64,000 bases of DNA, from NCBI GenBank assembly GCA_035771175.1, contig CM069593.1, positions 22,619,956 through 22,683,955 on the forward strand, read 5' to 3'. Positions within the stretch are counted from its first letter, which is position 1. Every line of letters starts with the position of its first letter. Below are positions 49,916 through 61,519 of this stretch, piece by piece. The notes below the pieces were generated by a model. It saw only the letters and a list, made by a program, of their open reading frames with translations, ran no database searches and had not been told where the DNA came from. This stretch comes from Paratinospora sagittata. Taxonomy: Eukaryota; Streptophyta; Magnoliopsida; Ranunculales; Menispermaceae. The translations under genes and the position numbers were made by a program.

Positions 49916-50054
49916 TTCACCTATATAGTTACTGTTGAAAAGTGGGTATTTGTGTCATTACTTTTAAAAAATTGGTATTAGTGACATAATTTTAATTAAT
50001 TAGGTTAATCATGCCAAAAACCCCATGAATTCATGTATTATTACAAGATTCAAG

Positions 50055-50664
50055 TGTTGGGCGAGCCTGGTGTAATACCCTAGTTTGCACACAAAAAAAA
50101 GGGGTACAAAATGTTTTGTTAGTGACAGAACATTCTGGTACAAAAAGTTCGGGTAGGGCAGAACGTTCAAAACGTTCTATACCCCTTTTCTGTGTGCAAA
50201 CCGAAGGTATTACACCTAGATCTTTACTAGTACTATATTGTCCCCAACTTAGCCACCTTTGGGCCCAGGTGTGAGGTTTTACTCCAAAAGACATCGGTAC
50301 TAATGAGGCTAAGATCCCAACTTATATTTCATGTAATGAACATGCTCACATCCTATGTGAGATTATTATTTTGGTCCACTCATACGTAACAAATCTCCAC
50401 TTTGGACATGCTCACATCTTGTGCTCTACCTTGACATACATGTGTCTCAGTTGAACCATCAACTCTGATACCACTTATTGGGTGGGCCTGGATCTCTACT
50501 AGTACCAATATTATCCTCAATTTAACCATCTTTGGGCCCAGGTGTAGAGTTTTACTCCAAAAGAGCTCGGTACTAATGATGGTGAGATCCCAACTTATAT
50601 TTCATGTGATGAATATGCTCATATCCTATGTAGAACTATTATTTCGGTACAAACATACCCAACA
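50055..50664 (-). mobile_element. TRIM element (copy A), TSD TCAAG/TGAAG
   Basis: LTR-like repeats of about 185 bp flank a short interior. The left repeat starts TGTTGGGCGAGCCTGG (50055) and ends near 50393. A polypurine tract follows (minus strand AAGTGGAGATT). Before the right repeat is a primer site (minus strand TGGTATCAGAGTTG), and the right repeat ends ACCCAACA at 50664. No coding space. Flanks are TCAAG (50050-50054) and TGAAG (50665-50669). The left repeat is enlarged by the foldback at 50071-50214. Confidence 0.85.
50071..50214. mobile_element. 144-bp foldback inserted in a TRIM LTR (copy A)
   Basis: Ends TGTAATACC...GGTATTACA. The arms pair over roughly 45 bases (GTTTGCACACA, AAAAGGGGTA, GTTTTG). 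Flanks CCTGG and CCTAG match at four of five bases. The first 25 bases resemble the start of the Gypsy LTR at 55450. Confidence 0.75.
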
Positions 50665-52239
50665 TGAAGGACATCTAAATTAACATTAAAGAGTTGTGTG
50701 CTAAAAATTAGTTAGTGCTAAAAATTAGTTAGTGCTAAAATCATGTACACTAATAATTTTTCTTAAAAAATAGGCTACAACCGTTTTTTTGAAGAAGCTA
50801 GTTTATACCAGCTTTTATTTTCTAAGTTATTTAAAATATCCTTATTTAAATTAAATAGTTAAATAACAACTAATAAAGTGATCTCATATAATTAAATAAA
50901 CATATTTAAAATTTAAAACTTCGTATACATATAAAAGAAGAAAAAATTCGATATCAACGTTTCTACAAAATTGCAAAAACACTACTCGTAAATTACCCGT
51001 TTTTTTTTTTTTTGGTTCTAAGTAGATGTTGTAGCAAAACAACCTTAAAACATCTTTAAGCTTTGGGTCGCTGTGCCCCTATAAAAAGACGCTCAACCAA
51101 ATCGGTTAAATTACTAGGGCTTGTTGGATGATCTGGCCCGTTTATTAAGCAAGTCATCTTAGGCCCAAGTAAAGTTATTACCCAAATAATGCTCCCTTGT
51201 AGCCAGAGTTTGCAAAACATGTAATTTGGATCCATTTATTTGATTTTCTTCGACTTATCTAAAGTTGGCCCGTACATAATTAATAAATGAAAAATGTTTT
51301 TCTAGCACACGTGTTACAGGCAAACGTTGATTAGTTCTAACAATATGCATCTAAATTCCTTCATTTAAAGTCAGAAATTTGATTTTCTCATTTTATATAA
51401 ATAAGTGGGAGCTTTTCCTCTTATAATAAAAGTGAGAGCATGACCATAATAGTTAATTCGCATGGTTTTTATCTGTGTCTTTTACGTCTCTCGTCATTGT
51501 GTTCACTTTCTTGGCCCTACTGAAGGATTTCAGCTTCCTCTCACCTTGTGTCAGCATTAAAAAAAAAAATATTGGCTAACTCTAACAATGTACATCTAGA
51601 TCCTTTCATTTGAAGTCAGAAGTTTAATTTTCTTATCTTGCAAATAAGTATGAGCTTTTCCCCCTAATAAAAGTGAGAGTGAAATCATGATAGTTAGTTT
51701 GTATGGTCTCTATCTGGGCCCTTTATATCTCTCATCGTTGTACTCGCATTTTTTTATCTTATTGAGGGTCCTTCAAAGCTGACTCACAGTCAGCCCACGT
51801 AGTGACTTTGCGCCAATAAGAGAATTAAAAAAAATCTCATATTCGTTATTTTAGAGTCCTGCCTTGAACCTCTGACTCCATATAATATATTAGTCACTCA
51901 AATCATCTAACCAATGCCTTATTGGCGACAAGTTTGTTGATGTAAGTTGTTGTCCACGTACCAAAGATTTTTGCAACTGTTATTCTGTGGCTAAGGGTGT
52001 AAATTGAAGTCAACAATATAAAGTAGTTTTTGCATTATTTAAATAAATCCATAACTACCATTAATATTAACATTTTTTGTTTCTTTTCTTTTCTCCGATC
52101 AAAAGTTGAATTAGTATTATATTGAACAAACTAATGTTACTCGTTTTAAACACCTCAACATAGATCATTGAAGAAGTGGACAAATTAACTTTTTCTTTCA
52201 CTTTTAAAAGTATTTAATAACCTATAGGCCAATGATATA

Positions 52240-52334
52240 TACCAGTTTCTTCTCCACTACCTAGTGGAGAAGAAACTGCCACGAAAACGGGAAGAGGAGC
52301 GTGGCGACAACATCTAGTGGAGAAGAAACTGGTA
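52240..52334. repeat. Hairpin with three repeated arms (copy A)
   Basis: The arm at 52240-52259 (contains CAGTTTCTTCTCCACTA) is perfectly complementary to 52315-52334, and 17 bases of it also to the adjacent 52262-52278 with a 2-base loop. The space between the arms contains GCCACG...CGTGGC. It is conserved in copy B. A 71-residue minus-strand frame across it (52261-52476) is also the same in both copies but looks non-coding. Confidence 0.9.
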
Positions 52335-53552
52335 TCATTGTTATGTGTTTACTGCTCTGACTTTTGTTATGTGACTCGTACGCTCGTGTTTCATGCTTGC
52401 ATATGTGTCTGTGTGTAAGAGAGAGAGGGAGAGAGAGAGCTAGAGAGTTGTCAGCGTGTGCTTTTGTTAGGCCCATTCGATTAGTGGCTTAAGGACGTTC
52501 ACTCTTAGGTCTAAGGAGTGTTCATTTCTGCCTTGACTTTAATCCGCTTTTTGACAATAGATTAATAAATTAATATAACCTTTACTGCGGTGATTTCTAT
52601 GACTTTTAGTTGGTATTCTACACGTCTTTCATGGTCGCTTTTATTTATTTCGGGGTTCTCATTCTCATGGTTTTTTTTTCTAAAGAAATGAAAAAGAATA
52701 ACGTTAGGGTGTTGTATTGTAGTATAAACTACAACGGTTCCATTTGGGGCGTTGTTCAATATTATGTTTCGGCAAGAAATGAAGTGAAACGTTAACCTTA
52801 ACCTGACATGTTTGGCAAGTCATATCCGTAATTGTGTTTTCACTTCTACTGCGAAAATCACGCATTCTACAAAAGCAAGATCTGGGTGCTTTGTTCATTT
52901 ATTTTTTGCATTTACATATTATTTTACCACTATATTACTAAATTAACCTTTATCTTGTTTTATCATAAAACCCTATTACTTTCACTTTCTTATTCCTATT
53001 TATCTTACTTTGATGCAAATACATGTATTTTAATCATAAAAGGGTAAAATTGTTGTCATTAAGCAAAATAACTTTTACAAAGACTTTAAATGCACACAAA
53101 AGCACTTTATAAAATTATTAGGTAGAACTTTTTGAAAAAGTGTTTTCTTTAGAAGTATTTTTCAAAAAGTTTTTTCAAACAGAATTAATGTCTACTACAA
53201 CACCTTTAAATTGCATGAAAATCATGTATTAATATGTAATTCAATATATAAATGTGTAAGAATGATGCAATTTGTATTACGATTTCTACTTAGGAGTCTT
53301 CATTTCTACTTAAAAGAGTAATGCAATTGCATTACTCTTTTTTCAATTTTTGTAGAGCACGTTCAACTGTTTACTTCTTTTTATGAGTCTTCATTTTAAA
53401 ACAGGTATGAACGTAAAGTGTTGAAAAATTGACCTGATATGAACACAATTTTTCTGGTTGTTCATCGAGTAGAATTTGATCATTAACAAACAAACAAACA
53501 AGACCCACAGATATTTTCCAAGTACAAAAAATTTAAAATAATTTGTTAATTA

Positions 53553-53879
53553 ATTTTAAAATATATTCATAATTCTTATATTTTTTTATCACATTTATCT
53601 ACAGCTTTGTATAGTTTATAGTAAACCATAAACTATAACATCTGAATAAAAGCAAACTATATTTTATAGAACAACCGAATTCCGATAGAAGAAATCTTAT
53701 CTTTTTAAAAAAGAAAGCGCTAAGGAAATTGAAAACGCTAACGGTACTTTTAAAAAGGACTCGTGCCAGGACACGAGATGAATTTGTTACGAGATGAATT
53801 TGTTACTTAAAAGCCAGTTGTACGCATTGATGTCTTGAGTCTCTTACTCACTTTTTTCCCACCTAAGAGTATTCAATTT
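53553..53879. other. Unassigned spacer
   Basis: A/T-rich sequence between the end of duplication copy A and the Gypsy fragment. A 15-base direct repeat ACGAGATGAATTTGTT lies near 53774 and 53791. Nothing else is supportable. Confidence 0.4.
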
Positions 53880-55124
53880 TAAACCTTAGAAAGTTCAACT
53901 ATGCATCCTGGGATGACAAGATGTACAAGGATTTCAAGCGACAATTTTGATTTTTTAGAATGAAGAAGGCGATTGCACACTTCATTGTTCGATGTCTCGT
54001 TTGCCAGCAAGTTAAGACAGAACGAAGACTTCCCTCTGGACTTCTCCAACCTTTACCTATTGGAGAATGGAAGTGGAAGAACATCGCAATAGATTTTGTT
54101 ACGGCCTTGCCTCGAAATAATAAAGGGCAAGATGCTATCTGGGTTATCATTGACAGACTTACAAAGTCCGCACACTTTTTGCCAATAAAGTTCATAGATA
54201 ACCCCGCCAAACTTGTCGAACTATATGAAAGAGAGATCGTACGCCTCCATGGCATACCACTCACGATTGTCTCTGATCGAGACCTTTGATTCACATCAAT
54301 GTTTTGGCAAAGCTTACATAGTGGAATGGGCTCTAAGATCACCATGAGCACAACCTTTCACCCTCAGACTGATGGATAGTTAGAACGTCTTATCCAAATT
54401 TTGGATGACATGTTACGGTGTTGCATTTTGGACTTTAATGACGGATGGGCAAAGTACTTACATTTAGCTGAGTTTGCATACAACAACAGCTACCAAACTA
54501 GTATCAGCATGGCACCATACGAGGCTCTCTATGGTCGCCCTTGCAAATCTTAGGTATGCTGGTTAGATATGGCAGATCGACCGCAGCTGGGCCCTGAACT
54601 AGTTCAAGAGACTTCTGAGAAGATCACACTAGTAAAGGAGCGACTTCGTGTTGCACAAAGTCGACAGCAGAGCTATGCTGACAAGCGGAGGCAGCCTCTA
54701 GAATTTGATAAGGGGAACTTGGTTTTTCTAAAAGTTCAGCCCACAAGAGGTGTCAAATGCTTTGGGATCAAAAGAAAGCTCTCCCCACGGTATATCGGTC
54801 CATTTCAGGTCATTGAACGTATTGGCAAACTTGCTTATCGTCTGTCCCTTCCATCGTCCATGTCTAAGGTTCATGGCGTTTTTCACGTATCCATGCTTCG
54901 AAAGTATCACCCTGATCTTTCGCATATCATCCCTCTAGTCGAGGTTCGGGTTGAGGAAGGAAATAGGTATTAGGAGAGAACGATACAGATTTTGGATAGA
55001 AAAACTCAAGAACTAAGGCGACGTAGCATACCACTTGTGAAGGTGCTCTGGGATCACCACGGAGTAGAGGAAGCAACATGAAAACTAGAAGCAACCATTA
55101 AACAGAAATACCCTGAATTGTTTT
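53880..55124 (+). pseudogene. Truncated Ty3/Gypsy pol: integrase and C-terminal domain
   Basis: It starts within the integrase zinc-binding region (MHPG, then MYKDFKRQF with TGA for an expected Trp, MKKAIAHF, CLVCQQVK). The core follows: IAIDFVTALPR, VIIDRLTKSAHFLP, HGIPLTIVSDRD; after a stop at 54287, FHPQTDG and LAEFAYNNSYQTSISMAPYEALYG; after another stop near 54552, an integrase C-terminus to 54973 (VFLKVQPTRGVK, RKLSPRYIGPFQVIERIG, VFHVSMLRKY). The end near 55124 reads IKQKYPELF and TGA. At least three stops; everything upstream of integrase is missing, so this is a 5'-truncated element next to its own 3' LTR. Confidence 0.87.
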
Positions 55125-55449
55125 GATACATTGTACTATTTCACTTATCAATAAAATGATGAAACTTTGGTTACAAATATCTTAATACATAGTTTCACTT
55201 GAATAACTATGCAGATGTCTGAAAATAATATCGATGGATATAGTGACGCGCACACGCAATATCTTCCTTGGCCACCTGTGACGACTCCTCCAGGATCTGG
55301 GTCTACTCACAACTACTTTGCATCACCAACTCCATCACCACCATTACCCTAAACTAGTAAACGATGACGACGGTAGTGAATCTCACGCAGATAACTATCA
55401 TGAATACCTGGACTGATTTCGAGGGCGAAATCCTTTTAAGGGGGGTAGA
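55125..55449 (+). other. Gypsy 3' untranslated region and polypurine tract
   Basis: It ends in TTTTAAGGGGGGTAGAG (55433-55449), preceded by GATTTCGAGGGCGAAATCC, the conserved chromovirus 3' end. Confidence 0.75.
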
Positions 55450-56806
55450 GTATAATACGTTAGGTTTGCACAAAAAAAAAAAAAAATTGGTTCGGGCGTA
55501 TTTTTCCTATTTAAATACCTCTCCCCCTTCCTCATTTCACACACCAAAATCACTCCTCCTTGTGATTTTCGTTCTCTCTTTCACTCATTTTGAGTTTTTG
55601 TCTTCTCTTTTGAGACTCTCTTTCCGAGACTCTTTGTGCGATACAACGCGGTTCTGCCCAGGGGAAGGCGCCAGTTTTCAAAGGAGTTTTTATCTGAAAG
55701 TGGGGAACGAAACATAGGTTTGCTTGTCTTATAACTTTTATTAAAGTTTACATTCATTTATTATTATGTTTACTATTCATTTACACTGCATTATTGCGTA
55801 TAATGTTCATATTGTCATACTTATGCCTGTATATTTGGAGTTCATGTATTACACTGTTGTTATGCCGGATTAGTGGTCAATCTGGCTCAACCAGACTCAG
55901 TCTTGTCCTCAGTAACTTTAAATAGTAAACGGGAGGCAGCGTGCTGCTCTAAACGATTGGTATTTAAGTAGATATCGTGTCTCACTTCTCAACTAGAGAC
56001 TGATTTGGTTGGTTTTATTTGAAAGCTATTAGCTTGTATAAGTAATATTGAATGTGCTAACTTTGCACGTCGTGATACTGACCCTGATAAGGATCACCAG
56101 ACGTTGCCAAATCCTGTCTAAATGTTAAATAAAGACTAGACCAGTTCATGCATTGGCATCATACATAACACCACCTAGGGACGTATGTGGTATATGATTC
56201 ATAGAATAGTTAGAAGCAATGCTCGCTATTCATTATATTTCTCTGGAGAGGGACGTACAATGAGAACCTGGTTACTCCTGGGGAGGGACATCTGTATGTG
56301 AATCCAGAGCGTCGTCCGGAGGAGGGACGTACAATGAGAACCCAGCTACTCCTGGGGAGGGACATTTGTACTTGAACTCAGGCGATGTACAATCATCAAA
56401 CCAATACGAGATGGTGTCATGCATACATACATACTGGATTGAATATGATGCTCTAATGTGTATTTAAGATATTTGATTATGAAGTTTACTTTATTAATTG
56501 TTATATTCACGAACTATTTTACCCACTGAGCGTGTAGCTCACCCCTTTGTTATCCAATTTTTCACAGGAGATTATGGTGGACTGGGTGCAGGTTTTTCGG
56601 CCCACATTTTGTACCCTTTGTATTATTCATTCGGGATATTTGGGAGAATGTTCCCTTAACTATTTCATGTACAAATATATTCTGAAATTAATGAAATCAG
56701 ACTTGTACTTAATCGTGTTTCCGTGCACTTAGTTATTGTTAAAATGTATTCGCGCCCCGTCCGTGAGTGTCCCGCCGGTATAGGCGCGTCCGGGCGGGGT
56801 GTGACA
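55450..56806 (+). repeat. Gypsy 3' LTR, 1357 bp
   Basis: It starts TATAATACGTTAGGTTTGC (TG decayed to TA) after the polypurine tract and ends GGCGGGGTGTGACA. Internal CCACTGAGCGTGTAGCTCACCCC resembles the other Gypsy LTRs in the window. It lacks an upstream partner, as the element is truncated. Confidence 0.8.
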
Positions 56807-57909
56807 ATTATAGTCTGAACTGCTCATAAGATTGAACTCTCTGGTGTATAGTTATCAACAGCTCCACTGTCAGGGAACCAAATAGAGTCTGTTACAGATT
56901 CAAGTCCTGCTACCATTGTAGAGATATGATTTGCACTCATGACATTATTACCTCCTTGTTGTTGATTTGTATAAGGTTGGAATGTTTGATTATAACGATA
57001 ATAACACCTCAAAGCTCCATGACCAGTTTTGTGACATATTTGGCAAGGATTCTTATTGTTATTGAAATTCTTGGTACGACCACGACCTCTCCTTCCTTCT
57101 TGAGAACTAGATCTGCCACCAGTATTGTAACCATTATTATTCTAGTTATTGGTGCCTCTTCCATTGGCATTATAGCCAGCATTGCTTCTTCCATTGGCAT
57201 ATTTCCTTTCTTATTAGTAACCATATTAACAGACAAAAACTCATTCTGAGTATGTTGCTCCAATCTAGCTTCACGAGTCGAAAGAAAAGATGATACCTCT
57301 GGCATTGTATAACAATTTAGCATTGAAGTAATAAGTATGACAAAACTATCATATTTTGGACCAAGACCACTCAAAACAGACATAATTTTGTCATTTTCAC
57401 TCATGAGATAACCTGTAAAGGCCAAAGAATCAATAACTGTCTTCTTCTTCATGAGATATTCTGTCATAGGTAATCCACCTTTTTTCAGAGTTTGCAACTG
57501 TAATTTCAGTTGCATTGTGTTGGCTTTAGACTGTGATGCAAACAGTCGCTCAACATTCTTCCAGGCTTCACATGTTGTGGAGCATCCAACTAGTTCAGGT
57601 AGTAATTCTTGACTTATAGAAGATAGAATCCAACAAAGCAACATTTGATCTTGTTATTGATCAATCCATTTGAAGTCAACTTCACTGGTGCAGATATTGA
57701 TGGATCAATGAATGCAAAAAGCCTATTTCCTTTGATCTCAGCTTGAATTTGTTGCCTCCAAAGCAAATAGTTATTGTGACCGAGTTTCACAGTTAACTCT
57801 AGTTTCAACAGTGTCAAGAAACGAGATCCTTCATTATGCAGTCTCAATCCACCTTCAAGACTTCTTGATTTAGATGTAGAAGCCATGGTTTCTTGATGCT
57901 TTGATACCA
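56807..57909 (-). pseudogene. Second Copia element: gag and start of protease
   Basis: The minus strand from about 57892 reads a gag N-terminus (TVKLGHNNYLLWRQQIQAEIKGNRLFAFID), then CEAWKNVERLFASQSKANTMQLKLQLQTLKKG, MTEYLMKKKTVIDSLA and SGLGPKYDSFVILITSM. A basic region and zinc knuckle follow in a shifted frame, and at 56850-56900 WFPDSGAVDNYTP is a protease start with the DSGA active site. It is cut off by the Gypsy LTR at 56806, so integrase and RT are absent. The frame is broken near 57640 and 57010. The class differs from the large Copia of 1-22698. Confidence 0.83.
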
Positions 57910-58144
57910 TGTTTGGTTTAAGACCATAAACAAATCTCGCAAAGAATTAGAAACACATGAAAAACAATCACCTAAAGGTGTGAGAATGAGAAGACTCTTG
58001 ATTTCAATAGAACAATATATCTTTACAATGCTCTGTCTCTGCTGTATTTATAGACATAGGTCATCATTCTCAAATACATAAAACTACTAGACCATAATAA
58101 CTGTCTAAGTATACTAACAAACTCTACCAGACTTAACAATAACA
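57910..58144 (-). repeat. LTR of the second Copia element, with primer site at 57898-57909
   Basis: The plus strand runs TGTTTGGTTTAAG...CTTAACAATAACA (about 235 bp). The minus strand TGGTATCAAAGC directly inside is an initiator tRNA-Met-like primer site. The sequence after 58144 becomes duplication copy B within about 12 bases. Confidence 0.72.
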
Positions 58145-58407
58145 GTTAAGCTAATAACCTAAAATTTGGGTGTTTCTATTTGTAGTAATGGGTAAAGGGA
58201 TTTGATGTTGGAAATGAGAATAAGAACGACGGAGAGTCGCCGAAGTATTATGAGAAACGCCGGAAAGCCATCGACGAGCCGCCGCTAGAGAGATGATGGC
58301 CCGACATGGTGAAGCACGGCGGCGATGAAGATGGCCTACACCCTCCGATTTCTATTTTTGGACAAAACACTAGTGGGGTCCCCACTCGTGTTTTTAACTC
58401 GTTGGTG

Positions 58408-58617
58408 ATTTTTCTTTGTTTTTGCTTTTTTTGTTTGTTTTTTAGGGCGTCTTTACAAAAGATGCCCTCAGTACAAATTCAATTTGTACTGTCCCTTAGT
58501 ACAAATCAGATTTGCACTGTGGGCGTCTTTTGTAAAGACGCCTTCAGTACAAAAAAATTTGTGTTAAAGGCGTCTTTATAAAAGACGCATTCGATGTGGC
58601 AGAAAAAAAATCGCTAA
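58408..58617. repeat. Foldback module at the MULE right end (copy B)
   Basis: Counterpart of 49735-49915. Complementary CTTTACAAAAGATGCC / GGGCGTCTTTTGTAAAGACG and AAATTCAATTTGTACT / AGTACAAATCAGATTTG blocks give a stronger fold than in copy A. Confidence 0.7.
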
Positions 58618-58763
58618 CAACTCGTTCACCTGTATAGTTACTGTTGAAAAGTGGGTATTTGTGTCATTACTTTTAAAAAATTGGTATTAGTGACATAATT
58701 TTAATTAATTAGGTTAATCATGCCAAAAACCCTATGAATTCATGTATTATTATAAGATTCAAG

Positions 58764-59461
58764 TGTTGGGCGAGCCTGGTGTAATACCCCCAGTTTGCAC
58801 AAAAAAAAAGGTACAGAATGTTCTGTTAGTGACAGAACATTCTGGTACAAAAAGTTCGGGAAGGGCCACAAAACGTTCTATACGCCTTTTCTGTGTGCAA
58901 ACCGAAGGTATTACACCTAGATCTCTACTAGTACCGATATTGTCCCAAACTTAACCACTTTTGGGCCCATGTGTGAGGTTTTACTCCAAAAGGCATCGGT
59001 ACTAATGAAAATGAGATCCCAACTTATATTTCATGTAATGAACATGCTCACCTCTTATGTGAGATTATTATTTTGGTCCACGCATACTTAACAAATCTCC
59101 ACTTTGGAATGAAATTCAGGTTTTATCACAATCACACTGCACAATCCATGTCAGATTAACCATCGCCATCATCTCGAGGAGGAACAACTCAAGGAACCAT
59201 TCGCGACCATGAATACACGCCTGTGCTCCACCTTGACATACATGCGTCCCAGTCGAACCATCGACTCTGATACCACTTATTGGGCGGGCCTAGATCTCTA
59301 CTAGTACCAATATTGTCCTCAACTTAACCATCTTTGGGCTGTAGAGTTTTACTCTAAAAGACTTCGATACTAATAAGGGTGAGACCCCAACTTATATTTT
59401 ATGTGATGAACATGCTTATATCTAATGTAGAACTATTATTTCGGTACAAACATACCCAACA
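58764..59461 (-). mobile_element. TRIM element (copy B), TSD TCAAG
   Basis: Left repeat 58764-59093, interior 59094-59277 with polypurine tract and primer site (minus strand TGGTATCAGAGTCG), right repeat about 59278-59461 ending ACCCAACA. TCAAG is exact at 58759-58763 and 59462-59466. The intact duplication confirms the ends. The left repeat holds a foldback (58780-58915, flanks CCTGG/CCTAG). Confidence 0.9.
58780..58915. mobile_element. 136-bp foldback inserted in a TRIM LTR (copy B)
   Basis: TGTAATACC...GGTATTACA, the same site and flanks as in copy A. It therefore predates the segmental duplication. Confidence 0.75.
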
Positions 59462-61424
59462 TCAAGGACATCTAAATTAACATTAAAGAGTTGTGTACTA
59501 AAAATTAGTTAGTGCTAAAATCGTGTACACTAATAATTTTTCTTAAAAAATAGGCTACAATCGTTTTTTTTTAAGAAGCTAGTTTATACCAGCTTTTATT
59601 TTCTAAGTTATTTAAAATATCCTTATTTAAATTATAATAGTTAAATAACAACTAATAAAGTGATCTCATATAATTAAATAAATATATTTAAAACTTCGTA
59701 TACATATAAAATAAGAGATAATTCCTTTTCTCATTTTATGGGGCAGTTTGGTAAAAAGGATCGATATCAACCAGTTTCTCCAAAATTGCAAAAGCACTAC
59801 TCGTAAATTATCCGTTTTTTTTATTTTTATTTTTTTGTTCAAGAAGATGTTGCAAAACAACCTTAAAACATCTTTAAGCTTTGGGTCGCTGTACCCCTAT
59901 GAAAAGACGCTCAACCAAGCCGGTTAAATTACTAGGTCTTGTTGGATGATCTGGCCCGTTTATTAAGCTAGTCATCTTAGACCCAAGTAAAGTTATTACC
60001 CAAATAATCCTCCCTTTGTAGCCAGAGTTTCCAAAACATGTAATTCGGATCCATTTATTTGATTTTCTTCGACTTATCTAAAGTTGGCCCGTACATAATT
60101 AATAAATGAAAAATGTTTTTCTAACTCACGTGTTATACGCAAACGTTGGCTAGTTTCAAACGTTGACTAATTTTAATAATATGCATCTGAATTTTTTTAC
60201 TTAAAGTTAAAAATTTGATTTTCTCATCGTGACAGCTTTTTCCTCTCTTAATAAAAGTGGAAGCATGACAATATTAATTAATTCGCATAGTTTCTATCTG
60301 GGCCCTTTATGTCTTTTATCATTATGTTCGCTTTCTTAACCCTACTGAAGGATTCCGGCTTCCTCTCACCTTGTGTCTACACTAAAAATAAAAAACGTTA
60401 ACTAGCTCTAACAATGTACATCTAAATCCCTTCACTTAAAGTCAGAAGTTTGATTTCCTCTTTTTACAAATAAGTGGGAGCTTTCCCTCTTAATAAAAGT
60501 GGGGAGTGAAACTATGATAGTTGGTTCGTATGGTGTCTATCCGGGCCTTTTATATCTCTCGTCATTATGCTCGTCTTCTTGACCCTACTACTGAAGGTCC
60601 CAACTTTCTCTCAACTTGTATTAGTACCAAAAAAAAAGTAAAAAACCTCAAGGCTTACACTTTTGATCCCTACTCAATCATATGTATTTGTTAATTTTTT
60701 TCTAATCACGCGTACGACACATAAAACCAGATAATATAAAGATATATACATATACACTTGGAGCTTTGGAAAGAGAGTATAGATGAATAGTTAACATAGC
60801 ACGTCTCAAAATAAAATAAAATAAAAAATTTATAGGGATGGGTTTGGATAGAGGCCTTACTTTCAAATTTGAATCTGGTCAATTTAATGAAGGTAAATTA
60901 CATAACCGGGTCTTACCATGAGATTTTTCATCCTACAACGTAAATTGTTTCACCTTCACTAATTCAAAATGTCCTGACTTGTAATTTGATATTGTAAATA
61001 ATTACTAAGTTTTCAAAAAAACTCCGAATTTTAATAAATAGTGTTTTGTACATAGGGAAAACACATCCTTATTTGTTTTAAATAGCAAAAAAATAAATTC
61101 AAAAAACATATATGTTATCTCTACCAATTAATATGTTGTTTGATATTTCTTTTACAAATTTTTATTTTATTTTAAATTACTTGTCTTTACTAATGATTAG
61201 TTCTTTTAATGGAAAAGAATATTATATCTATATATTGATATATAATATTATAATACAACTCTACCATAGTTAACTTTCACAAGCTTAGGAAAATGAGAAG
61301 GATTGTATTAGGTAGCTAACAACCAATATATAAACACCTCAACATAGATCATTGAAGAAGCGGACAAATTAACTTTTTTCTTTCACTTTTAAAAGTATTT
61401 AATAACCTATAGGCCAATGACATA

Positions 61425-61519
61425 TACCAGTTTCTTCTCCACTACCTAGTGGAGAAGAAACTGCCACGAAAACGGGAAGAGGAGCGTGGCGACAACATCT
61501 AGTGGAGAAGAAACTGGTA
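61425..61519. repeat. Hairpin with three repeated arms (copy B)
   Basis: Identical arrangement to 52240-52334: arms 61425-61444, 61447-61463 and 61500-61519, with no base change in the arms. Confidence 0.9.

Larger units (their letters stand above)
35040..50033 (-). mobile_element. Decayed MuDR-type element (MULE) with a second PMD gene; limits inferred
   Basis: A MULE transposase pseudogene and a plant mobile domain pseudogene lie on the same strand. Flanking them are similar sequences in opposite orientation: 35040-35330 and the reverse of 49735-50033 share AATTAATTAAAATTATGTCA, CTAATACCAATTTTTTAAAA, GGCGATTTTTTTTT and GACGCCTTCA words. Two solo LTRs (37251-39492 and 44405-47564) inflate the length; without them the element would be about 9.6 kb. 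I could not identify a 9-bp target duplication, and homology may run slightly past 50033, so the ends are approximate. Confidence 0.5.
49488..53552 (+). repeat. Segmental duplication, copy A
   Basis: Homologous in the same orientation to 58156-62706, starting at the words AACCTAAAATTTGGG and ending near TTTGTTAATT. It includes the MULE right end, a TRIM with a foldback, and a hairpin locus. It lacks about 120 bp of the TRIM interior and differs from B at about 51770-52130, where B has about 730 bp of other sequence. Confidence 0.92.

Noticed and set aside
50055..50664. Cassandra-type TRIM with 5S rRNA promoter
   Set aside because: The LTR has no recognisable 5S-like internal promoter on either strand, so it is called only a generic TRIM.
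52261..52476. 71-residue frame identical in both duplicate copies (also 61446-61661)
   Set aside because: Conservation is explained by recent duplication of the DNA; the frame crosses a hairpin and a GAGAGA repeat and matches no domain.
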